64,000 nt of DNA from Lysinibacillus louembei (GCF_033880585.1 NZ_CP137624.1:620001-684000); one strand, 5' to 3'; shown: positions 54,181 to 62,840, counted from the first letter of the stretch. Notes: a model not told the origin generated them from the letters alone. Made by a program: numbers and translations.

Positions 54181-54852
54181 TCATCTATTAAATTGAACAA
54201 ACCATTCATCCTCTTGCTTCTCAATTGCTACGCCACGGTAGCCGTTACGTAAAGCTTGCTGCTGTGCCTCTGTGTCCCCCATCGCAATTATTAACTTTTC
54301 ACCTGCGAAAACTGGCTCTTTATGTAAAGGTTTTGCAAACACATAGCGCAGTTTGCCACCATATTTATATTTCAGCGCATATATATGCATATTTTGTACA
54401 AGCTTATCTTTTAGACTGGCAATATTATATGGCTTAACTGTTGCACATACCCAATCATATTTTTCAATATCCACTTGTGACATAATGATACTTGCTAATG
54501 TTTGCTGTAGCCCATAGCCTCTAAATGTTGGATGGATAAACGAAACCTCCTGATATAGCACACGTGCCAAATCCTCCGCCCCAACATCAAGCCCTAAATG
54601 CTCTTCTTCATCTGAATTTGGCTCTAATAAAGCACGAACCGCAACCAATTGCTCGTTAACAAATGCGCCAATCATAACACCATGACCATTTAAAATATAT
54701 AAAAGCTCCTCATCACTAAGAGGCTGTAAAATTGTCTTATCCTCTAATACATCATAAACAATCTGCTGCAACTTTTGGATTTGAGTTAATTGTGTATTTT
54801 TTAGAGGCTGTACATAAAATTCATGTTCACCTAAATATCCTTGAAATATCAT
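54181..54852 (-). CDS. GNAT-family acetyltransferase
   Basis: A 223-residue protein with a GNAT-like core: I-G-A-F-V-N-E-Q-L-V-A-V-R-A near residue 62, E-V-S-F-I-H-P-T-F-R-G-Y-G-L-Q-Q-T-L near residue 102 (acetyl-CoA loop R-G-Y-G-L-Q) and N-I-A-S-L near residue 143. The substrate is unknown. The C-terminal 60 residues extend beyond the core. It is alone between terminators. The ATG at 54852 has only a weak GGTGA site. Confidence 0.75.
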   Translation of the reverse strand: MIFQGYLGEHEFYVQPLKNTQLTQIQKLQQIVYDVLEDKTILQPLSDEELLYILNGHGVMIGAFVNEQLVAVRALLEPNSDEEEHLGLDVGAEDLARVLYQEVSFIHPTFRGYGLQQTLASIIMSQVDIEKYDWVCATVKPYNIASLKDKLVQNMHIYALKYKYGGKLRYVFAKPLHKEPVFAGEKLIIAMGDTEAQQQALRNGYRGVAIEKQEDEWFVQFNR

Positions 54853-54908
54853 TTTGTCACCACACTGTTCTGTTTTTCACACTCCATCATTATAACGCAA
54901 ACAAAAAA

Positions 54909-54930
54909 CGAATGCTCAGTTGAACATTCG
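54909..54930 (-). terminator. Terminator of the 46-residue ORF
   Basis: CGAATG-TCA pairs with TGA-CATTCG; on the minus strand TTTTTTG follows. Confidence 0.75.
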
Positions 54931-54936
54931 CCTTTT

Positions 54937-55077
54937 CTATAAGCTTGTAAAGAAGCCTGCTGGATATTGCTCATAGCCATCATGCTCTTTAAAGACATCC
55001 ATCTCCTCATGACGCTCAAGCTCTAACTCCTCATCCAACAAATACGTTTCAAGATTTGACGATAAAATCTTGCCCAT
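54937..55077 (-). CDS. Small acidic protein, 46 residues
   Basis: A 46-residue peptide starting M-G-K-I-L-S-S at 55077 behind AGAAAGGGTG. It is acidic (E-E-L-E-L-E-R-H-E-E-M-D) with an aromatic C-terminus (Y-P-A-G-F-F). It has its own terminator, so it is probably a real small gene. I do not recognise the family. A longer frame to 55119 has no ribosome site. Confidence 0.65.
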   Translation of the reverse strand: MGKILSSNLETYLLDEELELERHEEMDVFKEHDGYEQYPAGFFTSL

Positions 55078-55175
55078 AAACAACACCCTTTCTTTTAAAT
55101 GAATTTTCTGATTATTCATATAATACTATGATGCTTTTTTATGTGCAAGTCATTAATTCACTATATGCATAAAAA

Positions 55176-55212
55176 GTATCAAACCTATCTATGAAACAGA
55201 TAGGTTTGATAC
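55176..55212 (-). terminator. Terminator of the TRAP transporter operon
   Basis: Perfect 15-base arms GTATCAAACCTATCT and complement with a seven-base loop; TTTTT follows on the minus strand. Confidence 0.9.
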
Positions 55213-55218
55213 AAGCTT

Positions 55219-57231
55219 TTAAGCTTTAGCTGCTGTGACGCCGCCATTTTTATTTTTTGTCATAAACTGAATCACGAACATAATACCGAAGACAATCAGC
55301 CCTGAAATATCTGAAATTGACTCTGGATAAATCATAGCTATCCCTGCTATGACTAAAATTAAACGCTCAAACCAGACAAGTTTTCTATACCAGAACCCAA
55401 TAACCCCTGCTCCAATTGCTATCATTCCCATCATCGCTGTAAATACTACCCAAGCAATTTCTAATATGGTAACATCAATCATCAACATTGCTGGTGAAAA
55501 TACAATCATATATGGAATGATAAATGCCGCAATTGCTAGTTTTGCTGAGTGGATACCTGTTTTTATTGGGTCTCCTCCTGATATACCTGATGCTGCAAAT
55601 GCGGCAAGGGCTACAGGTGGGGTAATATCTGCAATAATACCAAAATAGAATACAAAGAAATGTGCAGATAATAAAACAACGATTGGTACTGCACTTGCCG
55701 GCACATCTGGGGCAAGTAAAGTAATAATAGCTGGTGCAGCAATTGTCGATGTAATAACATAGTTAGCTGTTGTTGGTGCCCCCATCCCTAAAATGAGTGA
55801 GGCGATCATAACGAAAATAAGCGTTAAGAAAATGCTACCGCCTGCGAGCTTTACTAAGCTATTAGCTAGGGATAAGCCTAAGCCTGTTTTCACAACTACT
55901 CCTACGATAATACCCGCACATGCAGTTGCTGCTGCTACTGATAAAGCTGAACGCGCCCCTTCCACCATTGCGTCAATAATTTCACGAAGACCAAATTTCA
56001 CATCTTTATTAATCATTCCAACAATGATACATGCGACAATACCGTATAATGCCGAATGTATTACAGGTACGCCAAACATCATAATAACGATGATTAGGAC
56101 AATCGGAATTAATAAATAAAGCTTTTTGAAAATTTCTTTGCGATTTGGCATCTCTTCGTCTGTTAGGCCACGTAAACCCAAACGCTTTGCTTCAAAGTGT
56201 GTCATAATCCAAATACCCGCAAAATATAACACCGCAGGAATTGCTGCTGCTTTGGCGATATCCCAATATGTCACGCCTCGCCCAATAAACTCAACCATTA
56301 AAAAGGCTGCTGCTCCCATAATCGGCGGCATTAATTGTCCACCTGTAGAAGAGGAAGCTTCAACCGCCCCCGCAAAATCCTTTTTATAGCCAAGACGCTT
56401 CATTAAAGGAATTGTATAGGCACCAGATGTAACAACGTTGGCTACAGAAGAACCTGAAATCGTCCCTTGTAATGCTGAAGAGAAAATAGCTACTTTAGCT
56501 GGTCCACCAATTAATTTTCCTGCAACTGAAATCGCCAAATCGTTAAAGTACTCCCCAACGCCTGTTTTCACAAGGAAAGCACCAAACAATAAAAAAGCAA
56601 AAATATAAGTGGAGGATACAGCTAATGGCGTACCTAAAATACCATCTGTAGTATAGAACATTAAATTCACAATATTATTAATACTTTGCCCTCGATGTGC
56701 CATAAAGTCTGGCATATAAGGACCAAAATAAGCGTATAACAGGAAGGCACCCGCTATGATTGTAATTGGTAGTCCCACTGCACGCCTTGCAGCCTCTAAT
56801 ACTAATAAAATAGCGATCAAGCCAATATAAAAATCTATTGTTTCTAATTGCCCTAAACTTTGGACAAGACGAGTATAATTAGTTACCCAATATAATCCTA
56901 CTAATATTGCTAAACCAGCTAAAATATAGTCATAAATTGGAGCCTTTTTCTTTGACCATACACGCTTTGCAGGATAGAGTAGGAAAATAAATGTTAAACC
57001 AAATCCTAAATGGACCGTACGCTGTATTTGTGCTGGAAACTGTCCAAAAATAGCTGTGTATAATTGAAATAAGGAAAATGCTAATAAACCACCATAAACA
57101 AGCCATTTCATAAAGCCATCAAATCTTCGTTGATTTGCTTCAATATCATACTTTTCTAATAATTGCTGCTGCTGCTCTTCCGTCAGTTCTTTGAATTCAT
57201 CTTGTGGCGTAGTCGCATTTGCTTTGCTCAT
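55219..57231 (-). CDS. TAXI-type TRAP transporter fused permease
   Basis: A 670-residue membrane protein with about 17 segments joining the small (DctQ-like, residues about 40-150) and large (DctM-like, about 160-630) permease parts. G-T-I-S-G-S-S-V-A-N-V and S-S-S-T-G-G-Q-L-M-P-P-I-M-G-A-A near residues 255-305 and G-M-G-A-P-T-T-A near residue 487 mark the TAXI-type TRAP family. It imports organic anions driven by sodium or proton gradients. It overlaps the DUF1850 gene by four bases. Confidence 0.95.
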   Translation of the reverse strand: MSKANATTPQDEFKELTEEQQQQLLEKYDIEANQRRFDGFMKWLVYGGLLAFSLFQLYTAIFGQFPAQIQRTVHLGFGLTFIFLLYPAKRVWSKKKAPIYDYILAGLAILVGLYWVTNYTRLVQSLGQLETIDFYIGLIAILLVLEAARRAVGLPITIIAGAFLLYAYFGPYMPDFMAHRGQSINNIVNLMFYTTDGILGTPLAVSSTYIFAFLLFGAFLVKTGVGEYFNDLAISVAGKLIGGPAKVAIFSSALQGTISGSSVANVVTSGAYTIPLMKRLGYKKDFAGAVEASSSTGGQLMPPIMGAAAFLMVEFIGRGVTYWDIAKAAAIPAVLYFAGIWIMTHFEAKRLGLRGLTDEEMPNRKEIFKKLYLLIPIVLIIVIMMFGVPVIHSALYGIVACIIVGMINKDVKFGLREIIDAMVEGARSALSVAAATACAGIIVGVVVKTGLGLSLANSLVKLAGGSIFLTLIFVMIASLILGMGAPTTANYVITSTIAAPAIITLLAPDVPASAVPIVVLLSAHFFVFYFGIIADITPPVALAAFAASGISGGDPIKTGIHSAKLAIAAFIIPYMIVFSPAMLMIDVTILEIAWVVFTAMMGMIAIGAGVIGFWYRKLVWFERLILVIAGIAMIYPESISDISGLIVFGIMFVIQFMTKNKNGGVTAAKA

Positions 57232-57731
57232 TTTAGCTCTACTCCTTTCAGCTTATCGTACATCGATAATTTTTTGACTTTTAATAAATAAGAGTTACCT
57301 CGTTCAAGATTGCTTTTTAAATCATATACACTATTGTTATGCAACAACTCAAGTTTATAATCCACATCCCCTATGTAAAGCACAAAATCTGGCAAAATTG
57401 CTTCATCATAAGTTAAATAATATATACCATTTTCATAAAGTAATGCTTGCCCTTCCTCTGCATAAGAGGGCATTCCAATTGCTACATCACTATATTCCAT
57501 GCTAAGCAACTGAACTTCTCCTTGTGGCAATGCCTTGTATGTTTCTGTTACATCTGTCAAATGAATCGAATGTGTAAAAACAATTTGAAAAACCCCTTCA
57601 TTTTGCAATGGTAATATATAATGTACTGGATTCGTAGTACGTGTTTCTGTAAACACTAATGATCTTTGAAACGGCATAAATAATATAATGCCACCTATGA
57701 ATATGAATACTATCAATCTTCTAACTAGCAT
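57228..57731 (-). CDS. DUF1850 protein of the TRAP operon
   Basis: A 167-residue protein with one N-terminal membrane segment (about 6-22) and a small extracellular beta domain with F-T-H-S-I-H near residue 53, the DUF1850 signature. DUF1850 genes are regularly found between the binding protein and permease of TAXI transporters; the role is unknown. The stop overlaps the permease start. It is 59 bases after the binding-protein gene, with a stem-loop in the gap. Confidence 0.85.
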   Translation of the reverse strand: MLVRRLIVFIFIGGIILFMPFQRSLVFTETRTTNPVHYILPLQNEGVFQIVFTHSIHLTDVTETYKALPQGEVQLLSMEYSDVAIGMPSYAEEGQALLYENGIYYLTYDEAILPDFVLYIGDVDYKLELLHNNSVYDLKSNLERGNSYLLKVKKLSMYDKLKGVELK

Positions 57732-57748
57732 TCCTCACCTCAAAACAT

Positions 57749-57783
57749 AAAGGAACCTGAAGCGGCTAGCAGCAGATTCCTTT
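57749..57783 (-). other. Stem-loop between binding protein and DUF1850 genes
   Basis: AAAGGAA/TTCCTTT arms with an inner CTG/CAG pairing. Without a good T run, it more likely protects the upstream mRNA end and raises binding-protein output than fully ends transcription. Confidence 0.5.
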
Positions 57784-57790
57784 CGTTTGG

Positions 57791-58783
57791 TTAGTTGTTC
57801 ACTTCATCGAAATATTTTTTAGCACCTGGATGCACTTCAATACCAATGCCGTTTAAACCATTTTCCGCTTTTATAAATTCACCTTTTGCATGGCTAATTT
57901 TGCTTGTATTATCATAGATTGCTTTTGTAATCGCGTACACTAGGTCTTCAGATAAATCCTTTTTCACTGCAAGCATCGCACCTACTGATACAGCTGGAAT
58001 TTCCTCCTTTAAACCATAAGTACCTGCTGGAATTGCATCTTTTGCATAGTATGGATATTTGGCAATTAACTCTTCTGCTTTATCAGCTGAAACTGGAATA
58101 ATATATACGCCATTTGTAGCATTTAACGCTTCAACTGCACCTGTTGGATAACCAGCTGTAATAAATGCTGCATCAATTTGACCTGATTGGATCCCATCCG
58201 CCGATTCTCCAAAATCTAAATTTTGCGGCTGAATATCCGACATAGATAAACCGTGAATTTCAAGTAATTGTTCAGCATTCGCATAAGTACCTGATCCCGG
58301 TGCACCTACCGATACTTTTTTCCCCTTTAAATCCTCATACGATTTAATACCTGAGTCAGCCAATGTAACAAGTTGTACGGTTTCAGGATATAGAGCGCCA
58401 AGAGCAACTACTGAATCAATCTTTTGCCCTTCAAACATTAACGTACCCTCTGTTGCATAGTATGCAATATCTGTTTGTACGAAAGCAATTTCACCTTCAC
58501 CATTTTGTAATGCAGTCATATTCGCAGCAGATGCTTGAGATACCTCCGCTGTTGTTTTTACGCCTGTGTCTGTTGTAATCAAATCAGCAAATGTCCCGCC
58601 TAATGGATAGTAAGTTCCTTGCGTACCACCTGTTAAAATGGATAAGAAATCGACATCAAACGATTGCTTGTCGCCACCATCAGTACCTGTACCTTCTTTA
58701 CTTCCCTCTTTATCGCTACCACATGCAGCTAAGATAAGTAAAAATGCACCCAAAATTGTAAGTAACATCCCTTTTTTATTCAT
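57791..58783 (-). CDS. TAXI-family TRAP solute-binding lipoprotein
   Basis: A 330-residue exported lipoprotein: signal with lipobox L-L-I-L-A-A-C near residue 20, then a glycine/serine-rich linker and a TAXI binding domain. S-I-L-T-G-G-T-Q-G-T-Y-Y-P-L-G-G near residue 50 is the family signature; V-S-V-G-A-P-G-S-G-T lies near residue 155. It captures the substrate (often glutamate or a dicarboxylate; not predictable) for the permease. The start is the second ATG (58783); an earlier one at 58792 is too near AGGGGGG. First gene of the operon. Confidence 0.9.
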   Translation of the reverse strand: MNKKGMLLTILGAFLLILAACGSDKEGSKEGTGTDGGDKQSFDVDFLSILTGGTQGTYYPLGGTFADLITTDTGVKTTAEVSQASAANMTALQNGEGEIAFVQTDIAYYATEGTLMFEGQKIDSVVALGALYPETVQLVTLADSGIKSYEDLKGKKVSVGAPGSGTYANAEQLLEIHGLSMSDIQPQNLDFGESADGIQSGQIDAAFITAGYPTGAVEALNATNGVYIIPVSADKAEELIAKYPYYAKDAIPAGTYGLKEEIPAVSVGAMLAVKKDLSEDLVYAITKAIYDNTSKISHAKGEFIKAENGLNGIGIEVHPGAKKYFDEVNN

Positions 58784-58908
58784 TATTAACATAACCCCCC
58801 TATTTTGCTAATCACTCTACATTTTACAGATGATCAAAACAGTTGTCAAACTAGTCTGTTAATTCGCCCCGTATTAATAAAAATAATTGAATAGGTCGTT
58901 AAAAGCCA

Positions 58909-58952
58909 CACAAGCTAAGCACTTCACAGTAATATGAAGTGCTTAGCTTGTG
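58909..58952 (-). terminator. Strong inverted repeat downstream of sodC
   Basis: Perfect 18-base arms (CACAAGCTAAGCACTTCA and complement) with an eight-base loop. A shorter stem (58965-58994, CAATCAG..CTGATTG) lies between it and the sodC stop. Both may end sodC transcription. Confidence 0.75.
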
Positions 58953-59004
58953 TTCCTGTACCAACAATCAGCGGGAGAAACTCCCAACTGATTGAAGTCC
59001 CACT

Positions 59005-59556
59005 TTATTCAATTACACCACAGGCAATGCGATCACCTGAATTACCAGATGGATCTGTTTTATAGTCATCAGCCTTTTCATGAATCACAATAGAGCTACC
59101 ATCTTTATCGAAAAGAGAATTCTCATGACCTTTCATTAATGTCACGAGCTTCGTTGTAAATTCAAGCTCTACAGTGCCATCCTCAGCTACTTCTAAATTT
59201 GGTAAATCCCCTGCATGTGGACCTTGTGGGTTTTCAATGCCGTGCTGCTTATGCTCTGGGTTAAAATGTGCGCCCGCAGATTCGAATGATGGTGCTTCAC
59301 ATTTTCCTACCTCATGAATATGAATAGCATGTGTTCCAGGTGGCAAGTTGTGTAGCTCTGCATATAATTCTACACCTTCTGTTACTTCCTTTAACGTTAC
59401 TTCTCCAACACTCTCACCTTTGCTATTGAGCATTTTCGCAGTTGCTGTAGCAGCGCTTGGTGCATGAACAGGCATTTCCACTTCTTCTTTTTTCGCTTGA
59501 AATAGTGAACAGCCCGATAATAATAAAGCGGTGCTTAGTAAGATTATTTTATACAT
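59005..59556 (-). CDS. sodC: Cu-Zn superoxide dismutase-like lipoprotein
   Basis: A 183-residue lipoprotein: signal peptide with lipobox L-L-L-S-G-C (cysteine 16), then a SodC domain from about residue 35. Metal ligands are present: [23 protein letters not shown] and I-V-I-H, with the disulfide pair in G-K-C and I-A-C-G. It detoxifies superoxide at the cell surface. The ATG at 59556 follows TAGGAGGG. Bacillus YojM is a relative, but some of those lack copper ligands; here they look complete. Confidence 0.9.
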   Translation of the reverse strand: MYKIILLSTALLLSGCSLFQAKKEEVEMPVHAPSAATATAKMLNSKGESVGEVTLKEVTEGVELYAELHNLPPGTHAIHIHEVGKCEAPSFESAGAHFNPEHKQHGIENPQGPHAGDLPNLEVAEDGTVELEFTTKLVTLMKGHENSLFDKDGSSIVIHEKADDYKTDPSGNSGDRIACGVIE

Positions 59557-59603
59557 GATGATCCCTCCTACTGCTATTGTTGCCAAAATCGCCTGTTCTT
59601 TAT

Positions 59604-59629
59604 TCAAATTAAAAAAGACAATCCGATAT
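59604..59629 (+). promoter_or_regulatory. Possible sigma-D promoter of yjfB
   Basis: TCAA (59604) and TCCGATAT (59622) are 14 bases apart, close to the sigma-D consensus TAAA-N15-GCCGATAT (7 of 8 in the -10 box). The downstream gene is a putative motility protein, as expected for the sigma-D regulon. Confidence 0.6.
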
Positions 59630-59650
59630 AAAAGCAAAGGAGGAGTGACA

Positions 59651-59827
59651 ATGGAAATTAATTCAATTATGTCAAGCCAACTCGCACAGCTACAGCAAAC
59701 ATTGCAAATGTCGATTTTAGACAAAACATTAAATGCTGGCGCTGGCGTTGTTGAAATGCTAGCAGAAATGCCTGCTCCCGCTGCTGAACACCCGTATAAA
59801 GGTCAACTATTTGACGCACAGGTGTAA
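59651..59827 (+). CDS. yjfB: YjfB-family putative motility protein
   Basis: A 58-residue protein: [13 protein letters not shown] near the start, a helical core and a short proline/alanine tail, matching the YjfB family in length and pattern. The family is linked to motility by its sigma-D-type control; the molecular role is unknown. The ATG at 59651 follows AAAGGAGGAG. It shares a terminator hairpin with the convergent agrA gene. Confidence 0.8.
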   Translation: MEINSIMSSQLAQLQQTLQMSILDKTLNAGAGVVEMLAEMPAPAAEHPYKGQLFDAQV

Positions 59828-59830
59828 ATG

Positions 59831-59868
59831 AAAAGCTATCGAGGTCAGTATTTGCCTCGATAGCTTTT
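59831..59868. terminator. Bidirectional terminator of yjfB and the agr operon
   Basis: Perfect 14-base arms AAAAGCTATCGAGG and complement with a ten-base loop, touching the agrA stop codon on the other strand. Confidence 0.9.
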
Positions 59869-60602
59869 TAATTAGCTTCTAGTTTCTTGCGCAAAGTCCG
59901 CATCGCACGAAACGATACTTTACATATACTTTCGTCTGCCATCGTTACTGTACGTTCCTTCGCATTAAGCTCAACAATATGCTGTAAATTAATTACATAG
60001 CTCGTGTGGCAGCGATAAAAGCGCTCATCTATCTTTTCCAATTCCTGCATCGAGCCATAAAATTCATAATAATGATTTTTCGCATAAAGCTCGATTTTAT
60101 GTACTTGTGGTGATGTTGAGAAAAAATAAATATCCTCATATGGAATGTTAACAATACGCCTATCAACCTTTAATTGATAAACATTCGCCTGTTCATTTCG
60201 CCCTAGCTTTTGATATTTTTCAAAGGCTGTATGAATCACTTTTCGTAGTTGCACAGCCATTTTCTCTTGCGTATCTTTGACAATATAATCAAGTGCCTCT
60301 AGCTGATATTTAAACACAAGATGCCACTTCTCTGCATCCGTTGTTACAAAAATGATGCTCGCCAAAGGATTGTCCTTGCGAATCTCATAAGCAACATCCA
60401 TTCCTGTTAACTCATGCGATAAGTCAATATCTAAAAAGTAGCAATCCACATGCTGCTCTGCTGCATAAGCAAGCACTTCCTCAGGGCTTGCCGTTTCTAA
60501 TACAATTTCTACACTTGGATTATGGAACATCTCATAGTTTTTCAGCTCTGTATAAATCAAATGACGATGAAGTGAGTCATCTTCACAAATTACTACTTTC
60601 AT
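59868..60602 (-). CDS. agrA: AgrA-like LytTR response regulator
   Basis: A 244-residue regulator: receiver domain residues 1-125 with I-C-E-D-D and phospho-acceptor aspartate 58 (Y-F-L-D-I-D), then a LytTR DNA-binding domain from about residue 143 (F-Y-R-C-H-T-S-Y-V-I-N core). Last gene of the agrBDCA operon, 14 bases after agrC. By analogy it binds pairs of nine-base direct repeats and activates the agr promoter and output genes; a candidate pair lies at 62677-62707. Confidence 0.9.
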   Translation of the reverse strand: MKVVICEDDSLHRHLIYTELKNYEMFHNPSVEIVLETASPEEVLAYAAEQHVDCYFLDIDLSHELTGMDVAYEIRKDNPLASIIFVTTDAEKWHLVFKYQLEALDYIVKDTQEKMAVQLRKVIHTAFEKYQKLGRNEQANVYQLKVDRRIVNIPYEDIYFFSTSPQVHKIELYAKNHYYEFYGSMQELEKIDERFYRCHTSYVINLQHIVELNAKERTVTMADESICKVSFRAMRTLRKKLEAN

Positions 60603-60616
60603 AAAAATACACCACC

Positions 60617-61900
60617 TTAATAAATGCTCAACTCTTGAATAAATTTGCCATCCTCTACCCTTGTATGCATCATAGCATTTGGATAGCTCCCAATAATCGC
60701 CTTCGCTATCGTTAAACCGCTACCACGTCCTTGACCTTTTGTAGAATAACCTTGCTGAAATAGCTTGCCAATATTAGGTGACATATCTCCATAGCTATTT
60801 TCAATAAGTAACTGCACCATTTCATTATCAGTTGGGAAAATAGCCACACGAATATTGCCTTTTGGCAGCTCTTTTACAGCCTCTAGCGCATTATCCAGTA
60901 AAATCCCTACAACTCTTGCAATATCAACAATACTCATTTGTAGCATCGGTACAGGTCTAGGAATCTCAATAATAGATGGGATATTTAATGCATCTGCCTG
61001 CAATATTTTTGTTGCAAGCAAGCCTTTTAATTCTACTGACTCCAAATTGTCTAGCCGTCCTAATGTTTGATGCTTCACCAACGTTTGTCGTCCTGTTTGC
61101 ACAATGCTTTGCTGAAAATAAGATTGCAATCCTTCCATGTCCTTTTGATCTAAATAGCCCTGAATTGTCAGCAATATATTCGTATAATCATGGCGGAATT
61201 TTTGCATATCACGATTAACTTCTTCAAGTGCAGTCATGTATTGCATGAATTGCTCAGTTTCTAGCACTTTTCTCTTTGCCCTATATGTGTTATGTATGCT
61301 ATATAAAAATACACCTAAAACAATAATCACTATAATAAAATACAAAAGCTGAATCATCAAATTCATATTTAATGTAGATGTTGAATTCATATGTTCTGCA
61401 AAATAAATATTCAAATAAAATGCTAACGCTGTTAAAAATAAAATAAGAAAAATAAAAAATTTACTAGTTGTTGATAACATCAAAATTTCATTAATTTTTT
61501 GTATAAGCTGTTTATAAAGATAAATATACGCAATAAAAATAAGTAAAAAGGAGCAAATATACAACAATTCATATATAAAATTATTTCCCTGCGAAAAGAA
61601 ATACAAAATAAACTTAGCTAAATAATTAGCTAGTACCCCACCAATACAAACAATTGTAATATCCATCCATACTCTATGTTTTTTAGAAAGCAGGTAAAAA
61701 AAGATGCCTAAGCTAACTAACAATACCGGAATCATGATCCACTGCGATACAAGGAAAAAGAATAATATTGATGGAAGAATGATAAATAATATTAAGTAAA
61801 GGCCCTTCTGCCAATTTATTTTTATATTTAATAGATAACTTAGAGCTACTATAATTGCACTATACTCTACTGCAATATTAATGTATAAGGCTACATTCAT
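60617..61900 (-). CDS. agrC: AgrC-like peptide-pheromone receptor kinase
   Basis: A 427-residue HPK10-type kinase: six or seven membrane segments in the first 205 residues, then a dimerisation helix and catalytic domain. H-box Q-K-F-R-H-D-Y-T-N with histidine 237, N-box L-D-N-A-L-E-A with asparagine 337 and G-box G-R-G-S-G-L. Next to agrB and agrD it is the likely receptor of the cyclic peptide. The ATG is ten bases after AGAGGAG, which overlaps the agrD stop. Its core closely resembles the kinase at 10477, while the membrane part differs. Confidence 0.9.
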   Translation of the reverse strand: MNVALYINIAVEYSAIIVALSYLLNIKINWQKGLYLILFIILPSILFFFLVSQWIMIPVLLVSLGIFFYLLSKKHRVWMDITIVCIGGVLANYLAKFILYFFSQGNNFIYELLYICSFLLIFIAYIYLYKQLIQKINEILMLSTTSKFFIFLILFLTALAFYLNIYFAEHMNSTSTLNMNLMIQLLYFIIVIIVLGVFLYSIHNTYRAKRKVLETEQFMQYMTALEEVNRDMQKFRHDYTNILLTIQGYLDQKDMEGLQSYFQQSIVQTGRQTLVKHQTLGRLDNLESVELKGLLATKILQADALNIPSIIEIPRPVPMLQMSIVDIARVVGILLDNALEAVKELPKGNIRVAIFPTDNEMVQLLIENSYGDMSPNIGKLFQQGYSTKGQGRGSGLTIAKAIIGSYPNAMMHTRVEDGKFIQELSIY

Positions 61901-61907
61901 CTGTAAG

Positions 61908-62075
61908 TTACTCCTCTTTCTTCATAAAAGGATGCTGTTCTTGTAACGCCTTTGGCATATCCTCAGCATAAAATATAAAGTGGCAATCTTTTTTTAACGC
62001 AAGTTCTCCAATAAATAACGCTACTTGAGATAGAATAAATAGTTTAGATTGTATAATACGTTGAATTAATCTCAT
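61908..62075 (-). CDS. agrD: AgrD-like autoinducing peptide precursor
   Basis: A 55-residue peptide found by reading the gap between agrB and agrC. It has an N-terminal amphipathic stretch (M-R-L-I-Q-R-I-I-Q), a core with cysteine 31 in C-H-F-I-F, and a charged tail Y-A-E-D-M-P-K-A-L. In S. aureus AgrD-I the ring C-D-F-I-M is followed by D-E-V-E-V-P-K-E-L; here the proline is also ten residues after the cysteine. The predicted thiolactone ring is C31-F35; the exocyclic tail length is unknown. Ribosome site AAGGAG lies ten bases upstream. It overlaps the agrB stop by one base. Confidence 0.85.
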   Translation of the reverse strand: MRLIQRIIQSKLFILSQVALFIGELALKKDCHFIFYAEDMPKALQEQHPFMKKEE

Positions 62076-62620
62076 CACTTCAATTCTCCTTGAATTAACA
62101 TACTACCACTTTGAATCACTAATCCATAAACAATATAAGATTGCATGCTCTCTGAAGAAAATAACAATACAATACTAATCATCACAATTCGAACATACAG
62201 CTTTTTTCGTAAATATTGTCGATGTTGGTTATTAACAATTGGATGCTTCCCAGTTCCTACAGGTGCCTTCAGCAAAATAAGAAATACTGCAGCTGCACCA
62301 ATCCCCCATACAACCCACATAGGAATCAATATAGAAGTCAGTATCAATGCCATAATAGGGAATACAAGTATACTACATATTATACAGCTTACAGCATTTT
62401 GAAAATGTGCCCCAAACGCCACTTGCCGTATAAAATAAAAAACCATATGGATAATGAATGTTGGTAATAAACAGTTTAATAAAAATGCTACGCTGTACAG
62501 TAACAATAACTTATAGAATTCTTTCAAGATTATACGGACACCATATTGTATTTTCTCCTGCTCTAGTCTCGTATATATTCGTTGTTTAATTAATATATTT
62601 GTAATCTTTGCCTCTATCAT
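62075..62620 (-). CDS. agrB: AgrB-like peptide-processing membrane protease
   Basis: A 181-residue membrane protein with about six segments. The family motif R-Q-V-A-F-G-A-H-F-Q-N-A-V-S-C supplies histidine 72 and cysteine 79, seven residues apart as in the catalytic pair of S. aureus AgrB. It cuts the C-terminal tail of AgrD and forms the thiolactone. It is first gene of the operon and is coupled to agrD by a shared base. The ATG follows AGGGAG. Confidence 0.9.
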   Translation of the reverse strand: MIEAKITNILIKQRIYTRLEQEKIQYGVRIILKEFYKLLLLYSVAFLLNCLLPTFIIHMVFYFIRQVAFGAHFQNAVSCIICSILVFPIMALILTSILIPMWVVWGIGAAAVFLILLKAPVGTGKHPIVNNQHRQYLRKKLYVRIVMISIVLLFSSESMQSYIVYGLVIQSGSMLIQGELK

Positions 62621-62643
62621 TTAACAAAATTCTCCCTAATTTT

Positions 62644-62649
62644 ATTATA
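62644..62649 (-). promoter_or_regulatory. Probable -10 box of the agr operon
   Basis: TATAAT on the minus strand, 24 bases before the agrB start codon. No good -35 box lies 17 bases upstream, as expected for a promoter that needs an activator such as AgrA. Confidence 0.6.
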
Positions 62650-62676
62650 AACTACAAATATCCATTTTTTGTGTGC

Positions 62677-62707
62677 TATGTTTACGACAATAATTTTAAC
62701 AGTTTTG
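62677..62707 (+). promoter_or_regulatory. Candidate AgrA/LytTR direct repeats
   Basis: TATGTTTAC (62677) and ACAGTTTTG (62699) match the published LytTR half-site pattern [TA][AC][CA]GTTN[AG][TG] at seven and eight of nine positions and are separated by 13 bases. They lie just upstream of the agr -35 region. Found by eye; unverified. Confidence 0.5.
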
Positions 62708-62807
62708 AATGGTATTATGTTATACCATATCAAAAACGTCATAATTATCGTCGCAAATGTATTGCAATTATTGGTAAATAACATTTTTAATAGAAATATA
62801 TGCGGTT

Positions 62808-62840
62808 TTGACAATGTACACCTACTTTTAAAAATAGTGT
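62808..62840 (+). promoter_or_regulatory. Possible promoter of the secreted toxin-like gene
   Basis: TTGACA (62808-62813) is followed 17 bases later by AAAATA, a poor -10 box. GTTAACTGA near 62856 contains, on the minus strand, a further LytTR-like half-site TCAGTTAAC. A weak promoter fits activator control. Confidence 0.4.

Noticed and set aside
62617-62814. 65-residue frame upstream of agrB on the minus strand
   Set aside because: It covers the likely agr promoter and has no ribosome site; composition is that of AT-rich non-coding DNA.
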